This document shows, piece by piece, positions 15,139 through 26,575 of a DNA stretch of 64,000 bases. The translations under genes were made by a program, and so were the position numbers. Within the stretch, counting starts at the first letter, position 1; every line of letters starts with the position of its first letter. The stretch spans positions 9,486,001-9,550,000 of the forward strand of contig NC_053049.1 of assembly GCF_003473485.1 (NCBI RefSeq), given 5' to 3'. Source of the stretch: Medicago truncatula (taxonomy: Eukaryota; Streptophyta; Magnoliopsida; Fabales; Fabaceae). The notes under the pieces are model-generated. The model had not been told where the DNA came from. It ran no database searches and saw only the letters and a program-made list of their open reading frames with translations.

Positions 15139-16050
15139 TTTTTAAGACATAAAAATGAAATATATTAACAACGGCAGTGAGTCACCTAAATACAAGATGT
15201 ACTAAAAGTGTCACCCCTAAAACAGTCAGTCATATAATGAAGGAAACAGAAGTAAAGGTCAGTCGATACCCAAACATAATAAAGGGTCCGACCACCATCT
15301 GTGAGTACCCTGCACAAAAGTGGCCTTATTAGCTTTAAGCCACCAAAAAGAGTGAAACTTTACTTTTTCTGCTAGTTGTTCAATGGTGGTTTGGATATTG
15401 TTATGAAATTTGTTGTTACGTTCGTTCGAAACCAACCAGACACAATGTAACCAAATAAGTTGAAGGAAGGATTGACGAGCCTTTGAGTGACTTGTAGAGT
15501 GAGTAAACTGAATGAAATGGTCGCTAATATTAGGGGGGTCAACACCTGGTATTCCGATCCAACACCTGATATGATGCCACAATGTACTGAAAGTGGCGCA
15601 ATGAAGAAATAAGTGTGTCGCAGACTCTTCCATGCCCCAACCTGCAACACATAACGCTGCTTCAGTATCGATCACGCTTATTCTTAGTCGACAACCTGTC
15701 TCGCAACAACCGTCAAGCAAAGATAGAAACCTTTAACGGCACCTGCTTATGCCAGATAAGATCTCCCGTAGTAACATCTTGAGGATCAGCTTGCGTTGTC
15801 AGTTGTTCATAGACACCTCTCACAGTGTAACCACCATCAGAAACAGAGTCCCAAAGCCATCTGTCAAAAATATTAGGCTGCAAAACAACACCATTAAGCA
15901 ATTGCCTACACTCCTCTAACATCTCCTCCTCCCACACCCTCAACCTTCTCCTCCAACCCCACGCTTCTCCACCAACTTCCCCAGCAGGATCAAACATATC
16001 AGCTACTGTACACAGTTTATTAGACATTAAATCAAATAAACGACGGAACC
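15139..16050 (-). pseudogene. 5'-truncated LINE (RT zinc-binding region)
   Basis: The minus strand encodes the C-terminal part of a plant non-LTR reverse transcriptase. It begins RFRRLFDLMSNK at the 16050 end, then WRRRLRVWEEE, then IWHKQVPLKVSIFA. After a frame break comes the zinc-binding region CVAGWGMEESATHLFLHC and WLHCVWLVSNERNNKFHN. A T-run at 15134-15143 marks the poly(A) tail. An exact 13-bp duplication, tagtaattaattt, occurs at 15126-15138 and 16051-16063. The LINE-like frame starts right at the inner edge of the right copy. The element was inactive from insertion. Confidence 0.88.
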
Positions 16051-16063
16051 TAGTAATTAATTT

Positions 16064-16553
16064 CAATACATAGTATGAAGAAGATTCTGTTAGACTAATT
16101 AATTTACCAAGTGAACCAGCCAAAACACAAATGAAAGTTGGTCTAATAATTGATGGTGATATGATACAAAACTTGAAAGATAACAGTCATGAAAGAGAGA
16201 AAGGTAGACAATAAAATGGAATAGTAAGAAATAAATATTTTACAAGTTGTAACATTCCGATTTTTTTCCTAAAAAAAATATTCCGATTTTAAATTGAACG
16301 GGTGTATTTATTTTCTTTTTAAAACAACTTAGAACTTTGTATTAAAGGATTCATGATCTTTTTTAATTTAAAATTAGAAAAAATAATTATTTCGAAAGTG
16401 TTTTTCAAAATAAGGACATGATTCAATAAACATATTTTATAAAGTATTTTATAATTGTATTCGGCATCACTTATTAGATTTGTGAAGATCAGGCTCATCA
16501 CTTTCGATTGCTCAATATGGTGCCCAGACTAAATCTTGTTTCAATCCCAAATA
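16064..16553. other. Intergenic, nothing recognised
   Basis: AT-rich spacer between the LINE insertion and the next element. No coding evidence. Confidence 0.5.
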
Positions 16554-16562
16554 AATATGTTA

Positions 16563-17432
16563 GAATTCTGCTCATCCCCCTGCACTTTTCGTTCGCGTCC
16601 TGCAGCCTTGTTGAAAATGCCTATGCGTGAGTTAAGTCATGCAGCGTAACTTAACTCACGTTGGTTTTCTTTCAATATTTACTTTGGCTACTTTTGCTAC
16701 TTTCACGCTTGCTCCAAACCTCAACAACAGGATCCAAAAGTTTCAATTCCAAACAAGACATTTTTATATGGTTTCAGTTTCAACACCATCAACTTCACCG
16801 ATTGGTATGAATGTTAGAAACAATTTAGGATTTAGCTTTCACAGAACTTGAGGGAATAACACAAGCAAGTCCAAAGCGAACCAGAAATCATGAAATTCTT
16901 CAATCCCCAAATCATGTGAAATCCAATGAAACAACAACAAATAATGAACAAATTTTCAATGAAATTTGGTGATGATAGACAAAGTAGAGATGGCTATTGT
17001 TTCATGGGAAACCAAACTGAATTCATTGCTGGTTTGGTCAATATCCACCGGAGGAAATCGAAGGAATAAATGTGATAGAATAAATGACAAAAGTGGAGTA
17101 AATGGGATAGAATAAATGGGAAACCAAACTAATTTCATTGCTGGTTTTGGTCATCCTGGTGAAGTTGTTGTTTTCTAGCAAAAGTGGGATAGAATAAATG
17201 ACAAAGAAAGGTGAAAACAAAACCAGCGTGAGTTAAGTCACGCTGGTGTTTAGTGTGTGTTTTCTACTTGCGTGACTTAAGATGCACAGACCTTAACACT
17301 TGCATGAGTTAACTCACGCAGCGTTAGTTAAATAACACAGAGTTTAACACTTGCGTTACTTAACTAACGCATGGGTATTTTCAGCAAGGTTGCAGAGCGC
17401 GAGCAAAAAGTGCAGGGTGAAGAGCAGAATTC
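16563..17432. mobile_element. Non-autonomous Mutator-like element, 870 bp
   Basis: The terminal inverted repeat starts with perfect 'gaattctgctc' and extends about 75 bp to 'atgcgtgagttaagt'/'acttaactaacgcat'. The target duplication aatatgtta is exact at 16554-16562 and 17433-17441. The subterminal zone holds palindromes: 16626-16637 with 16649-16660 (12-bp arms), and 17223-17231 with 17238-17246 (9-bp arms). The interior (about 16670-17210) differs in texture and includes a diverged direct repeat around 'gggaaaccaaact' (17007 and 17118). The 70-aa frame at 16639 is not convincing. It could be a Pack-MULE if the interior proves to be captured host sequence. Confidence 0.83.
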
Positions 17433-17962
17433 AATATGTTACTGCTGGTATCTATACTCCACTTAAACCCATTTTAGATTACTTACTTTGCACTTCAAAT
17501 ACTCTGCATTACATAGATTGGGTTGTGTCCCAGCGTCGAGGCTAAGTAATCAGAATTAGAAAAATATTTAGCTTTGAGTAGTCTAGTGATAAAGAAGTCT
17601 AAACCTATCCTTTCAAAAATGGAGTTTCAACTTGTAAAACATTTTCAGGCTTGTTTTCCAAACATTGCCATATTAAAAAGTTTGGGGCTTTTAAACCCCA
17701 TTTCACCAAAAACTATAGGTGACATGAGTCTTTCCTAAGATAGCAAATGCACTTTTTTTTTTTTTTTGGTGTAACCAAATGCACTTCTAATTGTTTTTTT
17801 TTTTGAAGGAGCACTTCTAATTGTTATTGATGCTTAGAAAACACATATAAATGTTTGTTATTACTAATGATAATTTAATATAAAAATCATACACAAAATA
17901 TTTTCATTAATACGTAAGTTAAATTTATTAGCTTTTCTATATCTTTTAAATAAAAGAAGAAA

Positions 17963-17965
<3 letters not shown>

Positions 17966-18005
<40 letters not shown>
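17966..18005. repeat. (TA)n microsatellite
   Basis: A TA run of about 40 bp that the next element appears to have been inserted into. Confidence 0.9.
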
Positions 18006-18007
<2 letters not shown>

Positions 18008-18682
18008 CTTAAATGCAGTTTCATCCCCTATTTTGATTGAATTTGGATTTTGTCCCCTTATTTTAAAACTCGGAATTTTACCCCCTCTATTTTGATTGAA
18101 TTTGGATTTTGCCCCCCTTATTTTAAAACTCAGAATTTTACCCCTCTATTTTACGTTTTTCAGGATTTTGCCCCCCTATTTTAAAATAAAGAACCAAAAA
18201 ATACTAGAAAAAATAAAGAAACTATTAGAAAATATTAATTCGGGAAAAAAATAAAAAGAAAACAAGATAAAGGAAAAATATAAGGCAACAAAATAGAAAA
18301 ACGATGAAAATACAAGAAAAATTCAATTAAAAATACATGAAAAAACTAGTTTTCACCTTTAAATATTTGCTATTTTCATAGTAGTTTTTTATTTTTTTTA
18401 GAGATCATACTAGTTTATGCATTTTTCTAGTATTTTTTATTCATTATTTTTAGTATTTTTTTGGTTTTATTTTTACTTTTTCATTAAAAAAATTAATATA
18501 AATAATTAATTATGTGGATAAAACAGGGGAGGGGGATAAAATTCCGAGTTTTAAAATAGGGGAGACAAAATCCAGAATCAATCAAAATAGGTGGGGTTAA
18601 ATTCCGAGTTTTAAAATATAGGGGGGGGGGGGGAGCGAAATCCAAATTCAATCAAAATAGGGGGTAAAACTGCACTTAAGCC
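18006..18682. mobile_element. Foldback MITE, 677 bp
   Basis: Inverted ends 'ggcttaaatgcagtttcat' and 'gtaaaactgcacttaagcc' enclose long arms of 'cccctattttgattgaattt' type. The left arm repeats its unit twice. TA repeats on both sides prevent a clean call of the target duplication. The end sequence and neighbours suggest the Mutator-like class. No coding sequence. Confidence 0.75.
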
Positions 18683-18691
18683 TATATATAT

Positions 18692-18800
18692 TGGGGTTAA
18701 TATGTCTTTACCCCCTGTAATATAGGTCATTTCCGGTTGTCCCCCTATAAAATATTTTTATTTTGATTTACCCCCTAATAGACCAAACAAAAATGAAAAT
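18692..18800. mobile_element. Partial copy of the 60707-61918 element end
   Basis: The sequence 'ggggttaatatgtcttta', 'ccccctgtaatat' and 'tttccgg' matches the left end of the element at 60707. Only one end is present, so this is a truncated copy. Confidence 0.6.
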
Positions 18801-18979
18801 TTCTTGAAAAAAATAATTGATTTTTATTTTATAAACAATTTCTGAAAATTTTATTTTATATTTTCTACCTTAATATAATGTCGGCCTTAATTATCAAGTA
18901 AAAAATAAAAGACCCATGCACGTCAAAGAGTATTTTGTTAGTTTGTTGTTATAGAAGAAACAACAATTATTATTAAAGT

Positions 18980-19634
18980 TTTTTTTTTCTTCTGAAGAAA
19001 CTGAAATGAAATATATTGAACCAAAAATCTGAAAATTCCAACATAATGGGTACCGAAAAACTAGCAAAAAAGTAGCAATTACATCAAGTAACAAAAGGAA
19101 AAACTAAACCAAAAAGCGGCTAAAGCAATCCCACTACAAATTAATCCCAAACAAATTAGAGGGTTAAACCACCACATATGATAAGTAAAAGTAAACTTAA
19201 ACTCATTCGCTTTCAGCCGCCAATATAATTGAAGCTTAATTTTGTCGAGAAGAATTTTAAAAAAGGCCTTTTTTTGACAAAAACACCCGAGTATTTCTTT
19301 CACTCCCAAACACTCAGACACAAGTTAGCCAAATGAGATTGAAAACTAAATAGATATTTTTAGGAAAATCGCATAAATTTTCAAACTGAAAAAAATGATC
19401 TGATACATGTTCAGGAGGCACCGTGATGACACCAAGCAAGATACCACGACAAGGATTCCAAATTAAAATAAGTCTAAGGAATGGAAAAGATGATAAATAT
19501 CCTTCATCTTTCCACAACCAGTCACACAAAGCTAAACATTAAACTAAATAATATTTCTCCGAATTAAGTTGTCTATTGTAAGCAAACAGTTACGCAGCAG
19601 GCGGCAGACCTTAATGGGAACCTCTTTTTTGATA
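18980..19634 (-). pseudogene. 5'-truncated LINE (RT zinc-binding region)
   Basis: The minus strand reads EVPIKVCRLLRNCLLTIDNLI from the 19620 side, then a degenerate CDWLWKDEGYLSS block, HVSDHFFQFENL, and a C-terminal WRLKANEFKF..MWWFNPLICLG. The last matches SFWWLKANKATF..RWWSDPLLCLG of the LINE at 15139-16050. A T-run at 18979-18989 is the poly(A) tail. An exact 15-bp duplication, aattattattaaagt, occurs at 18965-18979 and 19635-19649. Frameshifts and stops show that it is dead. Confidence 0.85.
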
Positions 19635-19649
19635 AATTATTATTAAAGT

Positions 19650-20280
19650 AACTTCGATATATTTTTATTCTTTTTCTTTTATGTAGAACTTCTTAATTTA
19701 TACGTCATTTAAAGCATTAAGTATCAAACTTTATTTCCTTCAAAAAAAAAAAAGTAGCAAACTTTATTGATTGTGCGCCTTCAAACAATATCACGCCGCT
19801 AAATTTCTTCATGAGTTAATCATACATCTCAAATTATAAGTCAGTTTCGGTATTTAATATAAATTAAGAAATATAACTAGTTTTGCAAAAAAAAAAATAT
19901 GAGTAATTTTACAAAATTATCATTCATTAATGATATGAGAAAGATAATATAATGAACTGGAAAAAAAAGAGTAATAAATAGTAAATGATATAACAGAAAA
20001 AGTGTCATTAACGATTCATTGGTAATGTAAAACTGTTTATAATTTGGAAATTTTTTTTTTTGGAAAACAACTTATAATTTGAGACATATGAAGTATGTTT
20101 TAAGAATTTTCAACATCCTTTTATCTAATTTTCCACTCTCAATATGAGTTAGGAATCAAACTCATATCGATCAAGGAATATCCATCAATTATTCAATGAA
20201 CCTTAAAATAATTTTTTTTGTTTATAATAGTGATTGAATGAAGAATGGAGCATGATTGTTGGTATTCACGTTGCTAATTA
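19650..20280. other. Intergenic, nothing recognised
   Basis: AT-rich with several homopolymer runs. No coding signal. Confidence 0.5.
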
Positions 20281-20294
20281 ATTAGTTTCATCTT

Positions 20295-20441
20295 CTTAAA
20301 AAAAAAAAATATACTTTCATCTTTTTTTTTGTCAAGTAACATAGTGGTTAGAGCTTACACAATTTAATTATGGAGAAGAAGTGGAGTGTCCGGGGTTCGA
20401 ACCTCGACCATTCCATATAAAATGCGATATATGCTCACGGG
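20295..20441 (+). mobile_element. tRNA-derived SINE-like insertion
   Basis: A box 'tagtggttagag' (20342-20353) and B box 'ggttcgaacct' (20393-20403) are spaced as in a tRNA-derived pol III promoter. An exact 14-bp direct repeat, attagtttcatctt, lies at 20281-20294 and 20442-20455. No A-tail precedes the right repeat, and a partial third 'tttcatctt' sits at 20316, so the insertion history may be composite. Confidence 0.6.
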
Positions 20442-20910
20442 ATTAGTTTCATCTTTAATTAATTAATTGGTCAAAATAGAGTTTTGGTGTATAAAAAAAA
20501 TAAATAAATAAGGCAACTAAAAAATGTAACAAATTTTCATAATTTTAAAAAATAAAAAATTTCCAATTGTATTTTACCTAATTCCGCGTTGAAAATGATT
20601 TTAAGAAAACAGATTACGGGACCCATAAAAATCATCAAATCAAATCAAAAAACACTTTCAAATAGAATAGAACACGTAGCTGTCTCTTCTGCAAAACAAA
20701 CACACACGAAACACACAAAGAGCAAAGCAATATAAACCCAACACAACACAACCACAATTCTTCTCCTTCAGCCAACACTCTCACAAACCTTATTCTCTTC
20801 ATCGCAAACATGAATCTACCCAAAAAACAAAAACATCATAAAACCCAAAACAACACTAACAACACCTAGTTGAAACAACAAATTGTGTTTGTGTTTTTTT
20901 TTTTTCTACC

Positions 20911-22362
20911 ATGTTATCTTACAAATTCATAATCCTTATTCCCCTCACACCCATCATTCTTTTCATAATTCGATACATATTATTCAAAACTGGTTTAATA
21001 CACACAACAAAAAAACTCCACAAAAAACTACAAGATTTTTTTTATCTTTACCAATACCTCAAAGTCCCCGAACTAAACCAAACCATGCAACCGAACATGT
21101 TCTATCGTAAAGTTTCGCTTTATTTACATTCTCTTCCTTCTCTTGAAGATTCCGACTTCACCAATCTCATTACCGGAAATAATCAAAACGACATCGTTTT
21201 AACCCTAGACTCAGATCAAATCATCGAAGACAGGTTTCTCGGTGCTACGGTTTATTGGTTCTATACAAAAACCGAACCAAATCAAACCGGTGCATTTGTG
21301 ATCAAGATCAGAAAAACCGATAAACGAAGAATATTAAGTAGTTATCTTCATCATATTACCACCATGTCCGCTGAAATAGAATACAACGGAAAACGTGATT
21401 TACGTTTGTTCGTTAATATCACCGGCGGTGGTGGTGGTGGAAGGAGGTGGAGGTCTGTTCCGTTTAATCATCCATCGACATTTGAAACGATGTTAATGGA
21501 AACTGATTTGAAGAACAGAATAAAAAACGATCTCGAATCGTTTTTGAAAGCGAAGAATTATTATCGGAGACTCGGTCGTGTTTGGAAACGGAGCTTCTTG
21601 TTATACGGTGAATCCGGTACCGGAAAATCTAGCTTTGTTGCAGCCATGGCGAATTTTCTTTGCTATGATGTATATGATGTTGATCTCTCGAAAATTCAAA
21701 GCGATTCAGATTTGAAATTTCTCTTACTAGAAACATCACCTAAATCGATTATCGTTGTTGAGGATCTCGATCGGTTTATCACGGCGGAATTGGAATCTCC
21801 GGCGACCGTTACGTCGGTGGGGATTCAGAATTTCATGGACGGGATTATGACTTCGAGTTATGCCGAAGGAAGAATAATGATTTTCACGATGAATAGTAAA
21901 GAGTTTATTGATCCGAATTTTCTCCGACCGGGGCGTGTCGACGTTCATATTCATTTTCCGGTGTGTGATTTTTCATCTTTCAAAGCTTTGGCGAATAGTT
22001 ACTTAGGTGTGAAGGAACACAAGCTTTTTCCGGCGGTGGATGAGATTTTCCGGCAGGGAGCGAGTTTGAGTCCGGCGGAGATAGGTGAGTTGATGATTGC
22101 GAATCGGAACTCGCCGAGTCGGGCTATTAAATCGGTTATCGGGGCATTGCAAATGGACGGTGATGGGAGAGGGTGTGGGGATATGATCGTACGGCGGATA
22201 GAAGATGATGACGTGGAAGATGAAAGTAACCAAGGTGGTCTTTGTGGTGGTGATGGTTTTTCTACGGTTAAGGATTTGAAGAAGATTTATGGTTTGCTTA
22301 GATTAAGGAATGTTAAGAGGAATATGTCGGGTAATTTATTGGTCAACGATGAAGGAAGATAA
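20911..22362 (+). CDS. BCS1-like AAA-ATPase (ASD/mitochondrial type)
   Basis: Single-exon gene, 483 aa, of the plant AAA-ATPase group related to BCS1; closest in memory is At2g46620. Residues 5-25 form an N-terminal membrane segment, followed by the plant AAA_assoc region (YRKVSLYLHSLPSLEDSDFTNLITG, 65-89). The AAA core has Walker A GESGTGKS (233-240), Walker B IIVVEDLD (280-287) and an arginine-finger region LRPGRVDVHIHFPVCDF (338-354). The classical BCS1 Walker A proline pair is replaced by GES. A glycine run at 172-177 lies in a variable linker. It likely acts as a membrane-anchored ATP-driven remodelling factor in mitochondria or the endomembrane system; the substrate is unknown. The ATG at 20911 follows a pyrimidine-rich leader. 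It has no introns, as is common in this family. Confidence 0.92.
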   Translation: MLSYKFIILIPLTPIILFIIRYILFKTGLIHTTKKLHKKLQDFFYLYQYLKVPELNQTMQPNMFYRKVSLYLHSLPSLEDSDFTNLITGNNQNDIVLTLDSDQIIEDRFLGATVYWFYTKTEPNQTGAFVIKIRKTDKRRILSSYLHHITTMSAEIEYNGKRDLRLFVNITGGGGGGRRWRSVPFNHPSTFETMLMETDLKNRIKNDLESFLKAKNYYRRLGRVWKRSFLLYGESGTGKSSFVAAMANFLCYDVYDVDLSKIQSDSDLKFLLLETSPKSIIVVEDLDRFITAELESPATVTSVGIQNFMDGIMTSSYAEGRIMIFTMNSKEFIDPNFLRPGRVDVHIHFPVCDFSSFKALANSYLGVKEHKLFPAVDEIFRQGASLSPAEIGELMIANRNSPSRAIKSVIGALQMDGDGRGCGDMIVRRIEDDDVEDESNQGGLCGGDGFSTVKDLKKIYGLLRLRNVKRNMSGNLLVNDEGR

Positions 22363-22960
22363 TTTGGATTTTGTTTATAGAATAAATTAGGTAGTGCATT
22401 TATTGGTTAGAGACCAAATTAAAATGTTTATATTGGTCTTTTAGGAAGGAATCATTTGATTGGGAATTGGGATATCCTTTAGGTGGAAATGTAAATTAGT
22501 AGTTAGAATTTAGAATTAGATATGGTTAAGAACGATTAATTGACATGGGAACACAAATAGGAAAGGTAAACTTTTCTTTTTTATGTGTATGATTTTTTGT
22601 TTATAATATATAGGAAAACTTTGATTTATAGTTTGGAGGTGGATAAAAACCACAATGTATAGTTTTTTAAGGGAAAATATATGTATAGCAAAAGTTTTTG
22701 TCCAAAATCATCGCGAGAAATGTTAATTAGCAGCTACACATGTACCACCACCTTTATGAATGCCGCAAAAGCATCATTCACTTGATATAGCATCCCTCTT
22801 TTTTTAATCATACACATTAAATAGATGGATTCAGTCACTTGCCATATGAATAAATTGTTCACTTTATTATTTCTTTCTTTTTCATTATTTCCTTCAGGAG
22901 TACATAAGATTCATAAGATAGAAGGACATTTCCAGGTATAATTTCTTCTTTCTTTCTAGG
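22363..22960. other. 3' flank of AAA-ATPase gene
   Basis: Non-coding sequence, probably including the transcript 3' end. Nothing else recognised. Confidence 0.5.
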
Positions 22961-25070
22961 TAGTGATATACTATGGACCGGCATAAGATTTTGGCTTAGC
23001 TTGAATGGAATTAAAGTTCTTGAATCTCGTGTGCTTTTCTGGTACTGGGTATCACTTCTACTTGTTGAGCTTCCTGCTATTCATCGTGGGTTGTTACTTG
23101 CTAAGGAGATGAATTTTCAAGAGATTTTCTGCTACACGGACGTTGATTTAAGACATTAAGGATCTCCTCAATCTCGTGTTGTTAATGTTCTAAAAACTTT
23201 CTCTTTCTAAATTCAAAATCATCTGCACTCTCTCTAAACCACACCTCCTCCTCCTTCTCCCTCCAATCCAAATTCTCTTCTCAAGATGTAGATCGTTTTT
23301 GGTGGTGGTGCGACGAGGCGCAACCCTCCGCATCACCTCATCGGTGGCTCTCCGACGGCCGTTCCGCTGGTGACCTTTTGGAGGTTGAAGCAACTGTTCA
23401 CGGTGGTGTCTCACTGTGGTTCGTTTGCGACTCACGGTGGTCCGTTGCGGTTGGTCCCAGTGTTAGTTTCATCGTAGGGTCGTGGTATATGCAGCTCGAT
23501 CTGAGTTGTAGATCTGTCATGTCCATCCTTGGTTTTGGTATATGCTTTTCATGAGTTGTAGATCTGTTCGTTGGTTTTTGAGGCCGATCAAAATAGAAAA
23601 GAAGATTTAGAAGTAGAGGCACGTCTGGATGTTGTCATCTTGACGTAGACTCTGGTTTGGTGGTGCGTGCGAGTCTCTTTGCGTCTGCACCACCTCCTTA
23701 TGGGTCTTCCAAGGTTGGCTTCCTCGCCGGTGGTTGTTCTTCTTGCTTCTCATTTTGGTATGTTGTGGTTTTAACGGTGACCAGTCCTTTTAAGCGGTGG
23801 CTTTGGCTTTCTACCACCGTGGCTCTAGTTTCTAGTTGTTACTTTGCTCACGGTGTCACCTCTTTCAGGTGGCCGTCGGTGTGCATTCTCCTTGTCAAAG
23901 GTGGCAACATTGTTACTATTTGGGTTGTGTTCCCGCTTCAAACCAGCGTCGCTGCCCGTGTTTTGTTGTTGGGTTTCGTCTTTCTCTAGATTTGTGTTTG
24001 TATTGCTGTTGTTTTCATGGTGAGGTGGGTTGGCGGTGTAGTTTTTGTCCCTATCGCTGGTTTGTGGGTATGTGGTTGGTGTTTTAAGTGAGGAGGTGGG
24101 TGCTTGTTGGGGTGATTTCCTTTAGAAGCAACCTCTGTTACGGAGTTTGGAGAGTGTGTATCACGTTGTGTTGAGCCTTTTCCTTTTTATTTGTTTGTTG
24201 TTTAAACTTCGCATGCCATTTCTTTCGTCTTACATATTGTGTGCTGGTTTTCAGTAGGCCGGTTCATTTGGCTTCGAGATCGGGAGTCGGGGTCTAGCTG
24301 CAATCTTTGTTTGACTTGATTTGGTTTTTCTCTGGTGTACCGGGGGTGAGGGGTGCCCTGCTAATTTGGTACTATAGTCTAGTGGGCCGATCAGTTTTGA
24401 TTCGAGATCGGGAGTCAGTTCTTTGACTCAAGTTGGTTTTTGGGCTTTGTGTTGTGCTCTTTCGGTGGGTCGGAGGTTGCGAAGTTTGTGATAGCTGCAT
24501 GATCATTCGGTTAGGTGCTCTTCGAAATATGGCTCAGCTTGGGTGTTGGGGGTCTGAGAGTTTTATTTTGAGGGTGTTCTTTGTGGGTGAGTAGTGACGA
24601 TGGGCGGTGGTGGATACCGTGTTTACAGTGATTTTTTTTTTTTTTTTTGAGGTTGTTTTAGGTGGTGACGTGTTTTGGTGGGTTTATCATCAGGGGTGTT
24701 TTTAGGTGGTTATGATGTACTGTCTATATGCGGCACCATTTGTATCTTGTTTCGTCCATACCTTGCGTCTTGTAGGGATGGTGTTTAATAATATTTGTCG
24801 ATTAAAAAAAACAAGGATCTCCTCAATCTTGACTAGCTAACCTCCATTGATCACACTTTTCAAGAAGGAAACAACTGTGCAGATTTCCTAGCTAAGATTG
24901 GTGTTTCTTCTACCTTATAGTATGTTGTTCACACCTCCCCTCTGACATGATTATCAGATCTCTTAGTTTCAGACTCTGCAGGAACATGGTTCCATATACT
25001 TTAATCTTTTTTTTTTGTGTTTTTGTTCTCTTCTTTTCCTTTTGTTTCTGTCAGCTTTGTAACGAAAAAA
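22960..25070 (+). pseudogene. LINE RNase H tail split by retroposon
   Basis: Left part 22960-23174 reads ELPAIHRGLLLAKEMNFQEIFCYTDVDL, the middle of the plant LINE RNase H-like domain. Right part 24830-25070 reads DHTFQEGNNCADFLAKIGVSSTL, its C-terminus, ending near an A-run after 'gctttgtaacg' at about 25060. The two parts belong to one element interrupted by 23175-24812. It is 5'-truncated and frameshifted. Confidence 0.72.
23175..24812 (+). mobile_element. 1.6-kb poly(A) retroposon nested in LINE
   Basis: It is bracketed by an exact 17-bp repeat, aaggatctcctcaatct, at 23158-23174 and 24813-24829. It ends 'tttgtcgattaaaaaaaac', i.e. an A-tail on the plus strand. The interior is richer in G, C and T than the surroundings, with many 'ggtggt' units and a 'ctcctcctccttctccc' leader. 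Frames up to 110 aa (23657, 23836) show no domain. It may be a LINE-derived non-autonomous element or a retroposed non-coding RNA. Confidence 0.75.
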
Positions 25071-25079
25071 ATTGAGTCA

Positions 25080-26500
25080 AGAATCATCATATTAAAATAG
25101 GGTCTGAGTTTGCTATTAGGTATCCGAACCAGATCATAAAACCTAGTTGAAGGGCCTCAATGTCATGGGCAAGAATCTCACTTGACTAAAACAAAATTGA
25201 GAGCATAAAAAGGTGAGATCATCAAGAAAAAATCAAGTCATGCACTCAATCTTCTTCCCTTTTTTTCCTTTCCTCTCTTAACTCTTTATCCTTCTCTTAA
25301 TCTCTCTCTGCTCTAGATTATATATTTTTTTTAATGAAGATAGAAGGTAAGATTAAGTGAGAGAAGGAGAGGAAATTGGAAAAGGGATGATATCGTGAGC
25401 ACAATATAGTGTCGGAACATGTCACAAAAGTTCTGTGCGGAAGCAATTATACATATGTATATTTGAACCCAAAACTATATACAAATGTTCTTTTCAACTT
25501 CATATATTTGTTATAACAATGAACAAAACTTTTATTCTATCCCTTTTGTCAAAAAAAAAAAAAAAAAAACTTTTATTCTATTCCTTCTAGTAGTAGTATG
25601 ACATGACATGTTGATTCTCTTTGAAGATCAGTTTCTGTTGCTTTCCTCTATCTATATGAATATTTATCACATTAATCTTTGATTAGATTAATGTGGTTGG
25701 TGATTAATTAAGAAATTTCAAAATGGTGCTTTTAGAATTTGAACATTTAGTTTTGTAAATAAAGTTTGTTTTTAGTCACAATCTCTATTTCGATTAACAA
25801 AATTTTAATGTATTAAGGATTTAGATAATTAACTCTTAGATTCAGTATACTTTGTGAAAATGTTTTCTATTTTTTAAAGTTAACAATCCATGTGTCTCAC
25901 GTCATATGTTAGCAATGACCAATATTCAATAACAATAAGAAATAATTTCAAGATTGGATAATACCTAAAATATGGATCACACATGAAAATGTAAGACATT
26001 TGGTCGTCCAAACAAACGAACTCTTAATTTGTCATCATTAGCAAGTAAAACAGACTCAGGATAATGGCTTTACGGGGAAAACACGTATGTTATTATAGTC
26101 ATATAATAGAGAAATTTGATAGTGATGTATAGCTTTGAATGTCTCTTTTATATTTGAATTTTTCTTAAGGAATATACAAGTTTCTGAAATTAGGTGCTTT
26201 CGAAATTTCACAACTTAGCACGTCTATAATTTGGAACGGGTTTGGTAAATGCGTGGCTGCAAGCACATTACACACTTGTACCATTAATAAATTATTATTA
26301 TCATCATTTTACAAATAACTTGTAAGTTTGAAACTTTGAGAGATGTCTTCTTTCTGCCAAATAATAATGTTTGCTGAGAAATAAATGCTGCACACAATAA
26401 TGGTAGAACTTCATGGCTGCAGAATAGAGGGACCAGGATGGATGATGTTTCATTTTTAAAAGAAAAATGTTTTGTGTACACTCGAAATGAATTTATATAC
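25080..26500. other. Intergenic, nothing recognised
   Basis: AT-rich spacer with an A-run at 25552-25570. No gene evidence. Confidence 0.5.
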
Positions 26501-26504
26501 ACTG

Positions 26505-26575
26505 TCCTCGTAAGCATAGTTCAATTGATAAGAACAATGCATAAAATATGCAAGGGCTACTACCAAAAAATAATA
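26505..26575 (+). mobile_element. Truncated SINE (tRNA-like 5' half)
   Basis: 'cgtaagcatagttcaattg' and 'acaatgcataaaatatgcaa' match the 5' half of the better-preserved SINE at 29816-29948. The B-box half is missing. Confidence 0.55.

Noticed and set aside
15259..16123. Two adjacent minus-strand frames as separate host genes
   Set aside because: Both are consecutive pieces of one LINE reverse transcriptase, with target duplication and poly(A) tail.
16639..16851. 70-aa frame with hydrophobic start inside the Mutator-like element
   Set aside because: No family resemblance and includes terminal palindrome sequence; a chance frame is likelier.
20342..20410. tRNA gene on the plus strand
   Set aside because: The promoter boxes fit but the cloverleaf does not close; best read as SINE-like.
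23657..23989. 110-aa plus-strand frame in a GC-richer stretch
   Set aside because: It lies inside the 23175-24812 retroposon, has no domain, and overlaps another frame of similar quality.
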